Source of the DNA: Rhodoferax sp.
Lineage (GTDB): Bacteria; Pseudomonadota; Gammaproteobacteria; Burkholderiales; Burkholderiaceae_C
Reading direction: 5' to 3'
DNA: 38,662 nucleotides
Assembly: GCF_018063565.1 (NCBI RefSeq)
Contig: NZ_JAGPBB010000034.1
Coordinates: 1-38,662, forward strand
Within the stretch, counting starts at the first letter, position 1. Each line of letters opens with the position of its first letter. The notes under the pieces were generated by a model. The model saw only the letters and a list, made by a program, of their open reading frames with translations, did no database searches and was not told the DNA's origin. The translations under genes and the position numbers were made by a program. This document shows, in pieces, positions 16,520 to 27,785 of the stretch.

Positions 16520-16544
16520 CGCGGCAAGCCGTCTGACGGCCGCG
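16520..16544 (+). other. intra-operon hairpin between nosH and nosF
   Basis: CGCGG (16520-16524) pairs with CCGCG (16540-16544) and CCGT (16529-16532) with ACGG (16536-16539), loop CTG, with a 4-nt bulge. There is no T-run, so it is not a terminator; it may affect mRNA decay at the largest gap between nos genes. Weak evidence. Confidence 0.3.
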
Positions 16545-16558
16545 CATTCAACAATACC

Positions 16559-17419
16559 ATGATCCGTTTTAACAAGCTCTGCAAAACATTCAAACGCGTC
16601 AAGATACTGGACGGCATCGACCTGGACATTGGTCTGGGCGAACGTGTGGCGCTGATTGGCTCCAATGGTGCCGGCAAAACCACGCTGATCCGTTGTCTGC
16701 TGGGTGAATACACCTTTGATGGCGAGGTATCCATCAACGGCCGCAACCCGCGCACCGAGCGCACCGAGGTACTGGGCCAGATTGGCTTTGTGCCACAACT
16801 GCCCCCGCCGCTCAAAATGCCGGTGGCGCAGCTCATCGACTTTTCTGCCGCGCTGTGCAACACCGATCCCGCGCGTATTCACGAGGTTGCCATTCGCCTG
16901 GGGCTTGATTTAGCCAGCATCCTGTCGCGCCCGTTCAACAAGCTCTCCGGCGGCATGAAACAAAAGCTGCTGATTGCCATTGCCCTGGGCCGCGATGCCA
17001 AGGTGCTGGTGATGGACGAGCCCGCGGCCAACCTGGACCCCCAGGCACGCAAGATCTTTTTTGACCTGTTGGCCGAGCGCGCCGAGCACGTTACGATGCT
17101 GATCTCCAGCCACCGTATTAATGAGGTGTCATCCTTGGTGACCCGGGTGGTGGAGCTCGACACGGGGAAAGTGGTGCTGGATGACCGGGTGGCGGCCGAG
17201 GTGTCGCTGGCAGGCATTTTGCTTGGCCGGGTGGTGTCACGTCAGCATGAGCCGGCACTGGCCAAGGCGCTGGCGCAGTGGAACTTCAGAACTTTGGATG
17301 CAGAAGGACTGGAGTGGGAAGGCCAGGTTGCCGGCCCCGACCGACTGCGATTCTTGGGCACAGCGTCGCGCTACGCCGCGGTGGTTAGCCACGTGTCGCT
17401 GACCGAGGTCTCACCGTGA
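16559..17419 (+). CDS. nosF: NosF, ABC transporter ATPase for NosZ maturation
   Basis: Cytoplasmic ATPase of the NosFY transporter, which works with NosD in CuZ assembly, probably by moving a sulfur species or by driving conformational change. Walker A is GSNGAGKTTLIR (about 39-50), the signature is LSGGMKQKLLIAIAL and Walker B is VLVMDEP; the switch His is in SSHRINEV. 286 residues is normal. It starts 39 bp after nosH and its stop overlaps the GTG start of nosL (GTGA at 17416-17419). Confidence 0.94.
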   Translation: MIRFNKLCKTFKRVKILDGIDLDIGLGERVALIGSNGAGKTTLIRCLLGEYTFDGEVSINGRNPRTERTEVLGQIGFVPQLPPPLKMPVAQLIDFSAALCNTDPARIHEVAIRLGLDLASILSRPFNKLSGGMKQKLLIAIALGRDAKVLVMDEPAANLDPQARKIFFDLLAERAEHVTMLISSHRINEVSSLVTRVVELDTGKVVLDDRVAAEVSLAGILLGRVVSRQHEPALAKALAQWNFRTLDAEGLEWEGQVAGPDRLRFLGTASRYAAVVSHVSLTEVSP

Positions 17420-17925
17420 AACGACGCCAGTTTTTGACCGGCAGTGCCACCTTGGGTCCGCTTGCCGCATTCACGCCGTTGACCAGTCTGCTGCTGGCTG
17501 GCTGTGGCGACGATGGTCACTGGGCCGAAGGCATGACCCCTATCAAGTGGGACCGTGACGTTTGTGTTCGCTGCAAGATGGTCATCTCTGACCCGCGCTT
17601 TGCCGTTGAGATCAAAGGTGGTCCGAAAAACACTGTCTTCAAGTTCGATGACATGGGTTGTGCCGCGACCTGGCGGGTTGAAAAGCTCACCGAACACCCC
17701 TGGATGGCCGATACCAGCACCGGCTTCTGGGTGGCCGACTACACCGCCAAAGGTGAAAAATGGCTGAATGCGCTAAGCGCCCATTTTCAAGCGGGCCGCA
17801 CGTCCCCCATGGGCTACAACTACGCCGCTTTTGCTGAGCCACAGCCCGACACCATCAGCTATGAGGCCATGATGAAGATCACCAGCAGTTACTGGCCCGC
17901 CAACTGCCTGCCCGCCAAGGGCTGA
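17416..17925 (+). CDS. nosL: NosL, Cu(I)-binding lipoprotein
   Basis: Outer-membrane or periplasmic lipoprotein that delivers Cu(I) to NosZ. The N-terminus has both an RRQFLTGS twin-arginine-like motif and a lipobox LLAGC (Cys near residue 35). The NosL copper motif is C-V-R-C-K-M followed by VISDPRFAVEI. The rest (KFDDMGCAATW, WVADY, SPMGYNYAAF) is family-typical. GTG at 17416 overlaps the nosF stop. Position between nosF and nosY is a little unusual, since nosFYL order is more common; 34 bp separate it from nosY. Confidence 0.95.
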   Translation: MKRRQFLTGSATLGPLAAFTPLTSLLLAGCGDDGHWAEGMTPIKWDRDVCVRCKMVISDPRFAVEIKGGPKNTVFKFDDMGCAATWRVEKLTEHPWMADTSTGFWVADYTAKGEKWLNALSAHFQAGRTSPMGYNYAAFAEPQPDTISYEAMMKITSSYWPANCLPAKG

Positions 17926-17959
17926 GCCGCAACCTGTGGCCCCTGATTGAATCCAACTT

Positions 17960-18787
17960 ATGAAACAACTCTGGTTAACTGCCAAACTCGACATCATTGA
18001 ATCGCTGCGCGCGCGCTGGTTCCTGATCTATACGCTAGTTTTTGGCGGCATTGTGGCGCTACTGTTTTTGTTTGGTCTGACCGAGTCGCGCGTGCTGGGC
18101 TTTATTGGCCTGTCGCGCCTGCTGGTCACCTACATCCAGCTCACCATGGCGATTCTGCCGATTTTTGTACTCATTACCACCGTGCGCTCGGTGGCGGGCG
18201 ACCGCGAGGCGGGTGTGTACGAATACCTGCTCTCCTTGCCGGTGTCGCTCGTGGCATGGTTCTGGGGCAAGATTCTGGGGCGTTATCTGGTGATATTTTT
18301 GCCGGTGTTTGGTGCCATGCTGCTGGCAGTCCTCATTGCGCTGGTGCGCGGCATTGAGGTGCCGTGGGGCATCTTCAGCTACTACACCGCGTTGCTGGCG
18401 GTGATGGCGGCGTGTTTTCTGGGCATCGGCATGCTGATCTCGGCCATGGCGCGCAGCACCGATATGGCGCAAGGGGCGGCATTTCTGGTGTGGCTGACGT
18501 TTTTGCTGTTCCTCGATTTGATCCTGTTGGGCCTGATGATTCAGGGCAAGGTCGAACCCAACCTGGTGGTCACACTGGCGCTGGCCAACCCGCTGCAGGT
18601 GTTTCGCACTGCGGCGCTGGCGTTGTTTGACCCGCAGCTGATCGTGCTGGGGCCGTCGGCCTATGTGATTCTGGATTTGTTTGGCGTGTTGGGCTACAAG
18701 GTGTTTGCGCTGGTGTACCCGCTGGCGCTTGGGTTGGTGTCAGCCACACTGGGCTTTGTGCTGTTTCGCCGGGGTGATTTGCCGTGA
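17960..18787 (+). CDS. nosY: NosY, ABC transporter permease for NosZ maturation
   Basis: A 275-residue membrane permease with about six TM helices, the membrane half of NosFY. Family-typical stretches include RWFLIYTLVFGGI near the start and AGDREAGVYEYLLSLPVS after the second helix. It begins with ATG at 17960 and its stop overlaps the GTG of the TlpA-like gene by 4 bp (GTGA). Confidence 0.93.
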   Translation: MKQLWLTAKLDIIESLRARWFLIYTLVFGGIVALLFLFGLTESRVLGFIGLSRLLVTYIQLTMAILPIFVLITTVRSVAGDREAGVYEYLLSLPVSLVAWFWGKILGRYLVIFLPVFGAMLLAVLIALVRGIEVPWGIFSYYTALLAVMAACFLGIGMLISAMARSTDMAQGAAFLVWLTFLLFLDLILLGLMIQGKVEPNLVVTLALANPLQVFRTAALALFDPQLIVLGPSAYVILDLFGVLGYKVFALVYPLALGLVSATLGFVLFRRGDLP

Positions 18788-19329
18788 CGACGCGCTTTTG
18801 CCTGGGGTTGCTGGCCTGTTTTCTTGCCTGGACCAGCAGCGGCGTTGGTGCACAACCGGTTGGCACTTCTGTCACTACATCTTCAGTAGCTGTCAGCGCA
18901 CAACCCATAAGCGCTAGAGCCTTATTTTCCATAAATCTATTTGATCTGGACAACCAACCCGCGTCGCTGGCAAACCGCCAGGGTCAACCCATGGTGGTGA
19001 ATTTTTGGGCGCGCTGGTGCCCACCGTGCCGGGTTGAAATCCCCGAGCTGGTGGCGTTGCAATCACGCAAAACCGGCGTGGTAGTGATCGGCCTCAACAT
19101 CGAAACCGACCCGGCTCCAGTGCGTGACTTTGCCTATGCCTACGACATCAACTACCCTGTGTTGTTGACCCGCACCGCGGGTCTGGACCTGATGCGCGCT
19201 TTAGGCAACAGCAAGGCTGGCCTGCCCTTTACCGTGGTGCTGAACCGTCAGGGCGACATCGTTGCGAGTCACACTGGTGTGGTGACCAAAGCCCAACTCG
19301 ATGCCGCCGTGGCATTGGCACTGCGCTGA
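18784..19329 (+). CDS. TlpA/ResA-type thioredoxin
   Basis: A 181-residue exported thioredoxin-fold protein with the active site W-C-P-P-C (in FWARWCPPCRVEIPEL), likely to reduce disulfides in the periplasm, for example in apocytochromes c or CuA-site cysteines. A signal peptide covers about 1-23 (ending GVGA). Residues 34-49 are encoded by a copy of an interspersed repeat (18885-18930) and form a low-complexity linker before the fold. The cis-proline is in KAGLPFTVVLN. It overlaps nosY by 4 bp and is followed 5 bp later by the methyltransferase gene. In clade II nos clusters a periplasmic thioredoxin would fit copper-site maturation, which is inference. Confidence 0.88.
   Translation: MTTRFCLGLLACFLAWTSSGVGAQPVGTSVTTSSVAVSAQPISARALFSINLFDLDNQPASLANRQGQPMVVNFWARWCPPCRVEIPELVALQSRKTGVVVIGLNIETDPAPVRDFAYAYDINYPVLLTRTAGLDLMRALGNSKAGLPFTVVLNRQGDIVASHTGVVTKAQLDAAVALALR
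18885..18930 (+). repeat. interspersed repeat inside the TlpA-like gene, copy 2
   Basis: AGTAGCTGTCAGCGC followed by ATAAGCGCTAGAGCC and TTATTTTCC, the clearest copy of the AGCTG..AGCGC..TAAGCGCTAGAG repeat. It is in frame and supplies residues 34-49 of the thioredoxin, just after the signal peptide. Confidence 0.65.
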
Positions 19330-19334
19330 ACACC

Positions 19335-20072
19335 ATGGCAGGCGACCACGATCTTGACCACAGCTTTGGCAGCATGGCTGTCAGTGCCGAGGAGCGCCGT
19401 GCGCGCATTCGCCAGGTGTTTGACGCCGTGGCGCCACGCTATGACCTGATGAACGACCTGATGAGCTTTGGTATCCACCGGCTGTGGAAGCGCACGCTGG
19501 CGCGCCGGGTGGCGGGTTTCACTGGCCAGGTGGTGGATCTGGCGGGTGGCACCGGCGATGTGGCGCGCCTGCTGCTGGCACCGGGTCGCCGTGTGACGGT
19601 ATGCGACCCTAGCCTGGCCATGATGCACGCCGGACAACAGCGCGCGGGCAGTGCGCAACTGCAATGGCTGGTGGGAGAGGCCGAGCACCTGCCGCTAGGC
19701 GACGCCAGTGTCGACTTGCTCACGATCTCGTTCGGGCTGCGCAACACCACCCACATCGCATCTGCATTGAGCGAAATCCACCGCGTGCTCAAACCCGGCG
19801 GACGCTTTGTGTGTCTGGAGTTCTCACGCCCGGCAGCCTGGCTGGCCCCGTTGTACGACCTGTATTCGCGCTGGGTCATCCCGCGCCTGGGCGCGGCGGT
19901 GGCGGGTGAGCCGCAGGCTTACCAGTACCTGATCGAATCGATTCGACTGTTTCCTGACCAGCAGGGTTTTGCCACGTTGATGGATCATGCGGGCCTGGCC
20001 GAGGTGACCTGGGAAAACCTGTCGTTTGGCATTGCCTGCCTGCATTTTGGTGTTCGTCCCCGTGAATACTGA
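19335..20072 (+). CDS. menG: UbiE/MenG-type quinone C-methyltransferase
   Basis: A 245-residue SAM-dependent methyltransferase of the UbiE/MenG family, which methylates demethylmenaquinone (and, for UbiE, a ubiquinone precursor). Visible motifs are RYDLMNDLMSFGIHRLWK, the SAM-binding VDLAGGTGDVARLLL (motif I), ISFGLRNT (typical of the family) and HRVLKPGGRFVCLEFS. It lies 5 bp after the thioredoxin gene and overlaps menA by 11 bp. Next to menA, a menaquinone role is likely; it could also serve ubiquinone synthesis, and a separate ubiE probably exists elsewhere in the genome (inference). Confidence 0.88.
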   Translation: MAGDHDLDHSFGSMAVSAEERRARIRQVFDAVAPRYDLMNDLMSFGIHRLWKRTLARRVAGFTGQVVDLAGGTGDVARLLLAPGRRVTVCDPSLAMMHAGQQRAGSAQLQWLVGEAEHLPLGDASVDLLTISFGLRNTTHIASALSEIHRVLKPGGRFVCLEFSRPAAWLAPLYDLYSRWVIPRLGAAVAGEPQAYQYLIESIRLFPDQQGFATLMDHAGLAEVTWENLSFGIACLHFGVRPREY

Positions 20073-20982
20073 TCTGCCAACCGCCAATGGCTCCGGCACC
20101 ACCCAGTTGCCCATGCTACGTGTGTGGTGGACTGCCATCCGCTCGCGCACCCTGAGCCTGGCGGTCACGCCCGTGCTGGTGGGCACGGCACTGGCCTATG
20201 ACGACGGCATGGCGCTGCACATGGCGGCCTTCCTTGCGGCCATGACCTGCGCTGTACTGATCCAGATTGGCACCAACCTGCACAACGATGTGCGGGACTT
20301 TGAGCGCGGCAACGACCGCGCCGACCGCGTCGGACCCTTGCGCGTGACCGCCGCGGGCTGGGTTAGTCCGCGCACCATGCACCGGGCCACGACCTGGACT
20401 TTCGGGCTGGCGGCGGGGCTGGGGATGTATCTCGTGGCTCTGGGCGGTTGGCCAATTTTGCTGGCGGGCATCGCGTCGTTGCTGGCGGGTTGGGCCTATT
20501 CGGGCGGCCCACGACCGGTATCGCACACCCCCCTGGGCGAAGCCTTTGTTCTGGTGTTCTTTGGCTGGGTGGCGGTGCTGGGCAGCTACTGGCTGCAAAG
20601 TGGTCAGCTCTCGCTCAATGCCTGGCTTTGCGGCACGGTACTTGGCCTGCCCGCTGCAGCGGTGCTGCTGGTCAATAACTACCGTGACCTGGAAGACGAC
20701 TTGCGCAGCGGCCGCCAGACGCTGGTGGCCGTAATTGGCCGCGCTGAGGCACGGACGATTTTTGCCAGTATGGTGCTGTTGCCCTTTGCGCTGCTTCTGC
20801 TGGTGGCCGGACGCGGCCAGATGGGGGTCTTGCTGGCACTGTTGGCGTTGCCGTATGGCATTCAGCTGACCCGACACCTGCGGCACAACACCAGTGCTGA
20901 GTCGCTCAACGCGCTGCTGGCCGCCACCGCACGCATCAGCCTGCTGTTGGGTGTGCTGTTGTCAATCGGAGTACTGCTGTGA
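20062..20982 (+). CDS. menA: MenA-type 1,4-dihydroxy-2-naphthoate polyprenyltransferase
   Basis: An integral membrane UbiA-superfamily prenyltransferase that attaches the polyprenyl tail to dihydroxynaphthoate in menaquinone synthesis. The first Asp-rich motif is seen as NLHNDVRDFERGNDRAD followed by the MenA-typical RVGPLRVTAAGWVSP; the second is NNYRDLEDDLRSGRQTL. About eight TM helices. I chose GTG at 20062, which overlaps the methyltransferase stop by 11 nt; ATG at 20113 is an alternative, and both have weak ribosome-binding sites. The next gene's GTG overlaps its stop. MenA is unusual in betaproteobacteria, which mostly rely on ubiquinone. Confidence 0.87.
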   Translation: MNTDLPTANGSGTTQLPMLRVWWTAIRSRTLSLAVTPVLVGTALAYDDGMALHMAAFLAAMTCAVLIQIGTNLHNDVRDFERGNDRADRVGPLRVTAAGWVSPRTMHRATTWTFGLAAGLGMYLVALGGWPILLAGIASLLAGWAYSGGPRPVSHTPLGEAFVLVFFGWVAVLGSYWLQSGQLSLNAWLCGTVLGLPAAAVLLVNNYRDLEDDLRSGRQTLVAVIGRAEARTIFASMVLLPFALLLLVAGRGQMGVLLALLALPYGIQLTRHLRHNTSAESLNALLAATARISLLLGVLLSIGVLL

Positions 20983-21860
20983 CAGGGTCCATGATCAGTC
21001 CATTGTTACCACTGATGCTGGCGCTGATCATGCTTTACCTGGGCCTGACGCTGCAGCTGGCAGATTTCCGACGGGTGATGCAACGCCCAGTGGCGCTGGC
21101 CGTCGGTCTGACCGGTCAGCTGCTGCTGGTACCGGCACTGGGATGGGTGCTAACCCAGTTGTTGCCGCTGGAGCCCGCCACCGCAGTTGGACTGATGATT
21201 CTGGTGGCCTGCCCTGGGGGCGTGAGCTCGGGCCTGCTGACCCATTTGGCCCGGGGTGATGTGGCACTGTCCATTTCACTCACCGCCGTCAGCAGCATTG
21301 CGGCCATGTTTGCGCTGCCCTTGATCGTCAACCTGACGATGTCGATATGGATGGCCCACAACGCGCCGGTCGACCTGGATCTGACCCAGATGGTGCGCAG
21401 TATCTTCATGCTGACCACGCTGCCGGTGCTGCTGGGTATGGGTCTGCGGGCGTGGCGCCCGAGCCTGGTGCTGCGCCTTTTACCCACGATGAGTCACCTG
21501 GCGAGCGCCATGTTCGTGCTGATCGTGGTGGCCACCTTCTGGGAGCAACGGCAGGTGCTGCTGGAACAATTGCCCGTGATTGGCCCTGCCTGCGTGCTGC
21601 TCAACGCCACGATCCTGTCGGCTGCTTGGCTGCTGGGTGCGACATTTTCCCTATCGGGTCGCGAACGCGTGGCGGTGGTGACTGAATGCGGATTGCAGAA
21701 TTCGGCGCTGGGGATTTTTGTGGCCTTGCAGCTCCTGCAGTCGCCAGAGATGAGCGTCCCCAGTATTGTTTACGCCCTGTTGATGAATGGCGGGGCGCTG
21801 GTTTTTGTTTTCTTGATCCGTTCCCACATAAGGCTGCGACGGCTGGAACCCCATCTTTAG
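20979..21860 (+). CDS. BASS-family (bile acid:sodium symporter) transporter
   Basis: A 293-residue polytopic membrane protein of the bile acid:Na+ symporter (BASS) family, with about nine TM helices and family-typical stretches GLTLQLADFRRVM near the start, ACPGGVSSGLLTHLARGD in the core, and ECGLQNSALGIFVALQLL in the second crossover region. Substrate unknown. The GTG at 20979 overlaps the menA stop (GTGA), which implies translational coupling; ATG at 20991 is also possible. Bacterial BASS proteins carry organic anions, so an intermediate of quinone synthesis is one idea, but nothing in the sequence proves it. Confidence 0.85.
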   Translation: MTGSMISPLLPLMLALIMLYLGLTLQLADFRRVMQRPVALAVGLTGQLLLVPALGWVLTQLLPLEPATAVGLMILVACPGGVSSGLLTHLARGDVALSISLTAVSSIAAMFALPLIVNLTMSIWMAHNAPVDLDLTQMVRSIFMLTTLPVLLGMGLRAWRPSLVLRLLPTMSHLASAMFVLIVVATFWEQRQVLLEQLPVIGPACVLLNATILSAAWLLGATFSLSGRERVAVVTECGLQNSALGIFVALQLLQSPEMSVPSIVYALLMNGGALVFVFLIRSHIRLRRLEPHL

Positions 21861-21875
21861 CAGCAACACCTTCAC

Positions 21876-22259
21876 ATGAATCCTCCTCCAAGTCACTTCT
21901 TCGGCGTCTTTGCACTGTGTTTGGCATCGTGCTGGTGTCAACCGGCATTGGCCCAACTGGAAACCGGGCTTCAAGCCGTCACCGAGTTGGCCCAGGTCAA
22001 CGGACAAGCCATGGCTTGCCAGGAAATGGGCGTTGCCGCACGCGCCAAAGCACTGATGCTGCGCCACGCACCCAAAACGGCACGTTTTGGCAATGCTTTT
22101 GACGAAGGAACCCACGCCGCGTTTCTGGCCCAAACCCGCGCCAAGGTCGACTGCCCCGACGAGGCAACGCTGCGCATGCAGCTCACTGCGCTGGCGCTGC
22201 GACTGCAAGACAGCCTGCCAGCCGACGCAAGCATCCAACCAAGCCCGAGAAAACCATGA
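21876..22259 (+). CDS. unknown exported two-cysteine protein
   Basis: A 127-residue protein I do not recognise. It has a signal peptide (about 1-26, ending ALAQ) and a helical mature part with two cysteines, in MACQEMG (about residue 48) and VDCPDE (about residue 91). The ATG lies 15 bp after the BASS gene and its stop overlaps the Sco start (ATGA). It belongs to the nos transcription unit and would be periplasmic. The translational coupling with sco makes a role in copper or thiol handling possible, but this is inference. Confidence 0.7.
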   Translation: MNPPPSHFFGVFALCLASCWCQPALAQLETGLQAVTELAQVNGQAMACQEMGVAARAKALMLRHAPKTARFGNAFDEGTHAAFLAQTRAKVDCPDEATLRMQLTALALRLQDSLPADASIQPSPRKP

Positions 22260-22900
22260 ACACCCATCCATTCATTCCGTGCCATCTTTGGCCCACTGTG
22301 GCGATCTGCGGGCTGCTGACTGGCGTCTGCCAGGCCCAAACACCCGTCACCGAAACGGCCGCAATGCCTGTGGCGAACGTCAGTCAGGCTGTCAAAGTTG
22401 CGCGTGAGTCGCCCCGTTACCTGCTGATGGGCACCCACGGCCGCGCGGTCAGGTCGGAAGATTTTCGCGAGCGCTTTCAGCTGATTGCGTTCGGTTTTGT
22501 CTCTTGCCCCGACGTTTGCCCCACCACCATGCTTGAGATGCAGCAGGTGCTGGCCGCGTTGGGAGAGCGAGCGCAGCGCTTGCAGCCGATATTCATCACC
22601 ATCGACCCACAGCGCGATACGCCGGAGGTGCTCAAGGCCTACACCGGCAACTTTGACAAGCGCATCCTTGGCCTGTCGGGCAGCGCCGAGTTGGTTCAAT
22701 TTGCGGCCCGTAGTTTCAAGGTGGAATACCGCAAAGTCCAGGAGCCAGGAGCGCCACCCGGCGTCTACACCATGGACCACACAGCGGGCATGTTCTTGCT
22801 CGGACCCGATGGGCAATTGTTGAAGAAGTTTGGCTACAGCACGCCGGTCAAAGAGGTGGTGACCAGCATTGAACAATGGATGCAGGCCGAAGTCAGGTAG
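22256..22900 (+). CDS. Sco1/SenC-type copper chaperone
   Basis: A 214-residue exported thioredoxin-fold copper chaperone of the Sco1/SenC/PrrC family. Signal peptide about 1-25 (ending CQAQT). The Cu ligands are visible as CPDVCPTT (CxxxC) and the later histidine in YTMDHTAGMFLL. Other family stretches are FGFVSCPDVCPTTML and IFITIDPQRDTPEVLKAY. Sco proteins insert copper into CuA centres; since NosZ has a CuA centre and this gene closes the nos transcription unit, it is probably the CuA chaperone for NosZ, as well as or instead of a cytochrome oxidase. It overlaps the preceding unknown gene by 4 bp. Confidence 0.94.
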   Translation: MNTHPFIPCHLWPTVAICGLLTGVCQAQTPVTETAAMPVANVSQAVKVARESPRYLLMGTHGRAVRSEDFRERFQLIAFGFVSCPDVCPTTMLEMQQVLAALGERAQRLQPIFITIDPQRDTPEVLKAYTGNFDKRILGLSGSAELVQFAARSFKVEYRKVQEPGAPPGVYTMDHTAGMFLLGPDGQLLKKFGYSTPVKEVVTSIEQWMQAEVR

Positions 22901-23138
22901 CTGACACCGTCAGCCGGGCTGGAACACTGTGGCATCGGTCACCGGCTTGGCCGGGGGCGGATGCGATAGCAGGCATGGCTCTGGCTGCACAGCCAGCAAA
23001 GTGCGGCTGACTTTTGTCGTCGCGTCCATGTTTGGGAGTAGGATGGCAACCTACATACACCGGACACAACAATGGTGATGCCTTGCGCAAACTGAATAGA
23101 CAGCGGCGCCAAGTTGGCATCTCACTGGATGTAACGCC

Positions 23139-26411
<3,273 letters not shown>

Positions 26412-26627
26412 ACCAGTGGCCGCAGAGAGCATATTCAACGCCACCACAACCGAAAAAAAGGATGACGGGGCTGGTACTGACGCTTAAGTTTCATTGAGGT
26501 CAGTTGCTTGCCCATGGATATGGCTACGCAACCAAGGTGATGAAAAAACAAGTCGCCACACGAAAACGCCACATCAGTTTGACACTCAGGTAACCCAGTG
26601 CCGAACCGCTCAAAGCGAACAGTGGCT

Positions 26628-27206
26628 CTATTCTGTATCGTCAAACCGCTCGATCTCTGCAGCCACAGAATGTAGTAACCTGAAGTGACCGTTCTCGAAG
26701 AGGTAGTAGAAACTTCCCCACACATCAGCGCCCGCAACTTTGGCTATGCCGCGGCCTTTGACTGTTTCACGCATGCCGTTCAACACCAAGAGTTTGCTAT
26801 CCGGTCTGAAATCGACGAATTTCTTGTCCTCGTAACCGATACAGGTGCTGTTGCACCCGACGACCATGGACGGCAGCCAGTGGACTTTCCCCGACCCCGG
26901 ATCGATGACTGCCCCATCCGCGCACCCAGAGCCACATCCCCACATCACCAGGATGTAATCGCCAGCGAAATTGGGCTTGTTCGAAGCGCCTTGCGTCAGC
27001 ATCGTGCGGAACTTGCGTTCTGCTGGCGATGCAAGGCGTACCGCTGCGTTGGTTCCATTGAACGTCCGGGTTACCGGATAATCCCGAAACTCCGGCGCTG
27101 CCCTGAGTTTGGTGACCGAAGTGCCAGCGCTGGTCGCCGTCTGAGCAGATCCATTGATCAGCCAACCCGCCAACACCAATCCCGATACGGCTGCCCATAA
27201 GCTCAT
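26628..27206 (-). CDS. unknown exported protein
   Basis: A 192-residue exported protein with a signal peptide (about 1-22, ending GSA). The mature part contains a cysteine-rich core, MWGCGSGCADGAVID and VVGCNSTCIGYE, that I have seen in other proteobacterial hypothetical proteins with a beta-rich fold. Four cysteines in two CxxxC pairs suggest disulfides. It is followed upstream on the same strand by another exported unknown 49 bp away, so the two may be co-transcribed. No function assigned. Confidence 0.72.
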   Translation of the reverse strand: MSLWAAVSGLVLAGWLINGSAQTATSAGTSVTKLRAAPEFRDYPVTRTFNGTNAAVRLASPAERKFRTMLTQGASNKPNFAGDYILVMWGCGSGCADGAVIDPGSGKVHWLPSMVVGCNSTCIGYEDKKFVDFRPDSKLLVLNGMRETVKGRGIAKVAGADVWGSFYYLFENGHFRLLHSVAAEIERFDDTE

Positions 27207-27255
27207 CGTTGTTCCCTTCCGTCACATTGGAATACTGGCGATTACAGGGGCTTCA

Positions 27256-27744
27256 TCACTCGCAGGGCGAAGAAAGAATCTGGCGAAGTGACCTGCCTTT
27301 GCTATAGCTAATGTCGAAGATTCGCCACTCCTTGCCGGACTTTCGCAAGCGATATTGAACTTCTTGTCGAGTTTCCGAAAGCTTGGGGAAGAGCTGAAAC
27401 GTCACCAGATAAGTGACAGCATCCCGTTGGCCGACGTTTTGAAAGGTCGGCGATGAAATTCCTTGATCATCGAAGTCTTGTCCATCAAGGATGGGATCAA
27501 AGTCCAGCAACCCTACGCCCCAGCCCGGTGCCTGGCAATCGCGATCACGGCGATACAGGCGATACAGAGATTGTTCGAAGAACTTCTCCAAGGCTGCTCC
27601 CTTCATGACATCCTGTTGCCGCCACGGTTGATGCTCGGCGTATAGCCGCTTGAGCAGATCAACCGCTTGTTCAGCACTGCAGATCAGGGGCCATATAGCC
27701 AACAAAAGGCCACCCACTATTTGGGTGCACGACCGAATACGCAT
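27256..27744 (-). CDS. DUF3828-like exported protein
   Basis: A 162-residue exported protein with a signal peptide (about 1-24, ending ICSAEQ). The middle shows LLDFDPILDGQDFDDQGI and the end has LRKSGKEWRIFDISY, features of the DUF3828/nuclear-transport-factor-like family. I chose ATG at 27744, which has GAGG 5 nt upstream; a reading 36 bp longer is possible but lacks a signal-peptide-like start. It lies divergently close to the SOUL remnant and ahead of the other exported unknown on the minus strand. Function unknown. Confidence 0.7.
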   Translation of the reverse strand: MRIRSCTQIVGGLLLAIWPLICSAEQAVDLLKRLYAEHQPWRQQDVMKGAALEKFFEQSLYRLYRRDRDCQAPGWGVGLLDFDPILDGQDFDDQGISSPTFQNVGQRDAVTYLVTFQLFPKLSETRQEVQYRLRKSGKEWRIFDISYSKGRSLRQILSSPCE

Positions 27745-27785
27745 TGACACCTCTTCCTCGACCATCGGTTGGCGGATCATAGCCC

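Noticed and set aside
22900-22914. Small hairpin GCTGAC/GTCAGC right after the sco stop
   Set aside because: Only 6 bp with a 3-nt loop and no T-run; could be chance.
22981-23016. Possible terminator after sco (CTGGCTG and CAGCCAG, with CTTTTG later)
   Set aside because: The T-run begins about 14 nt after the stem and is short, so I do not call it as a terminator.
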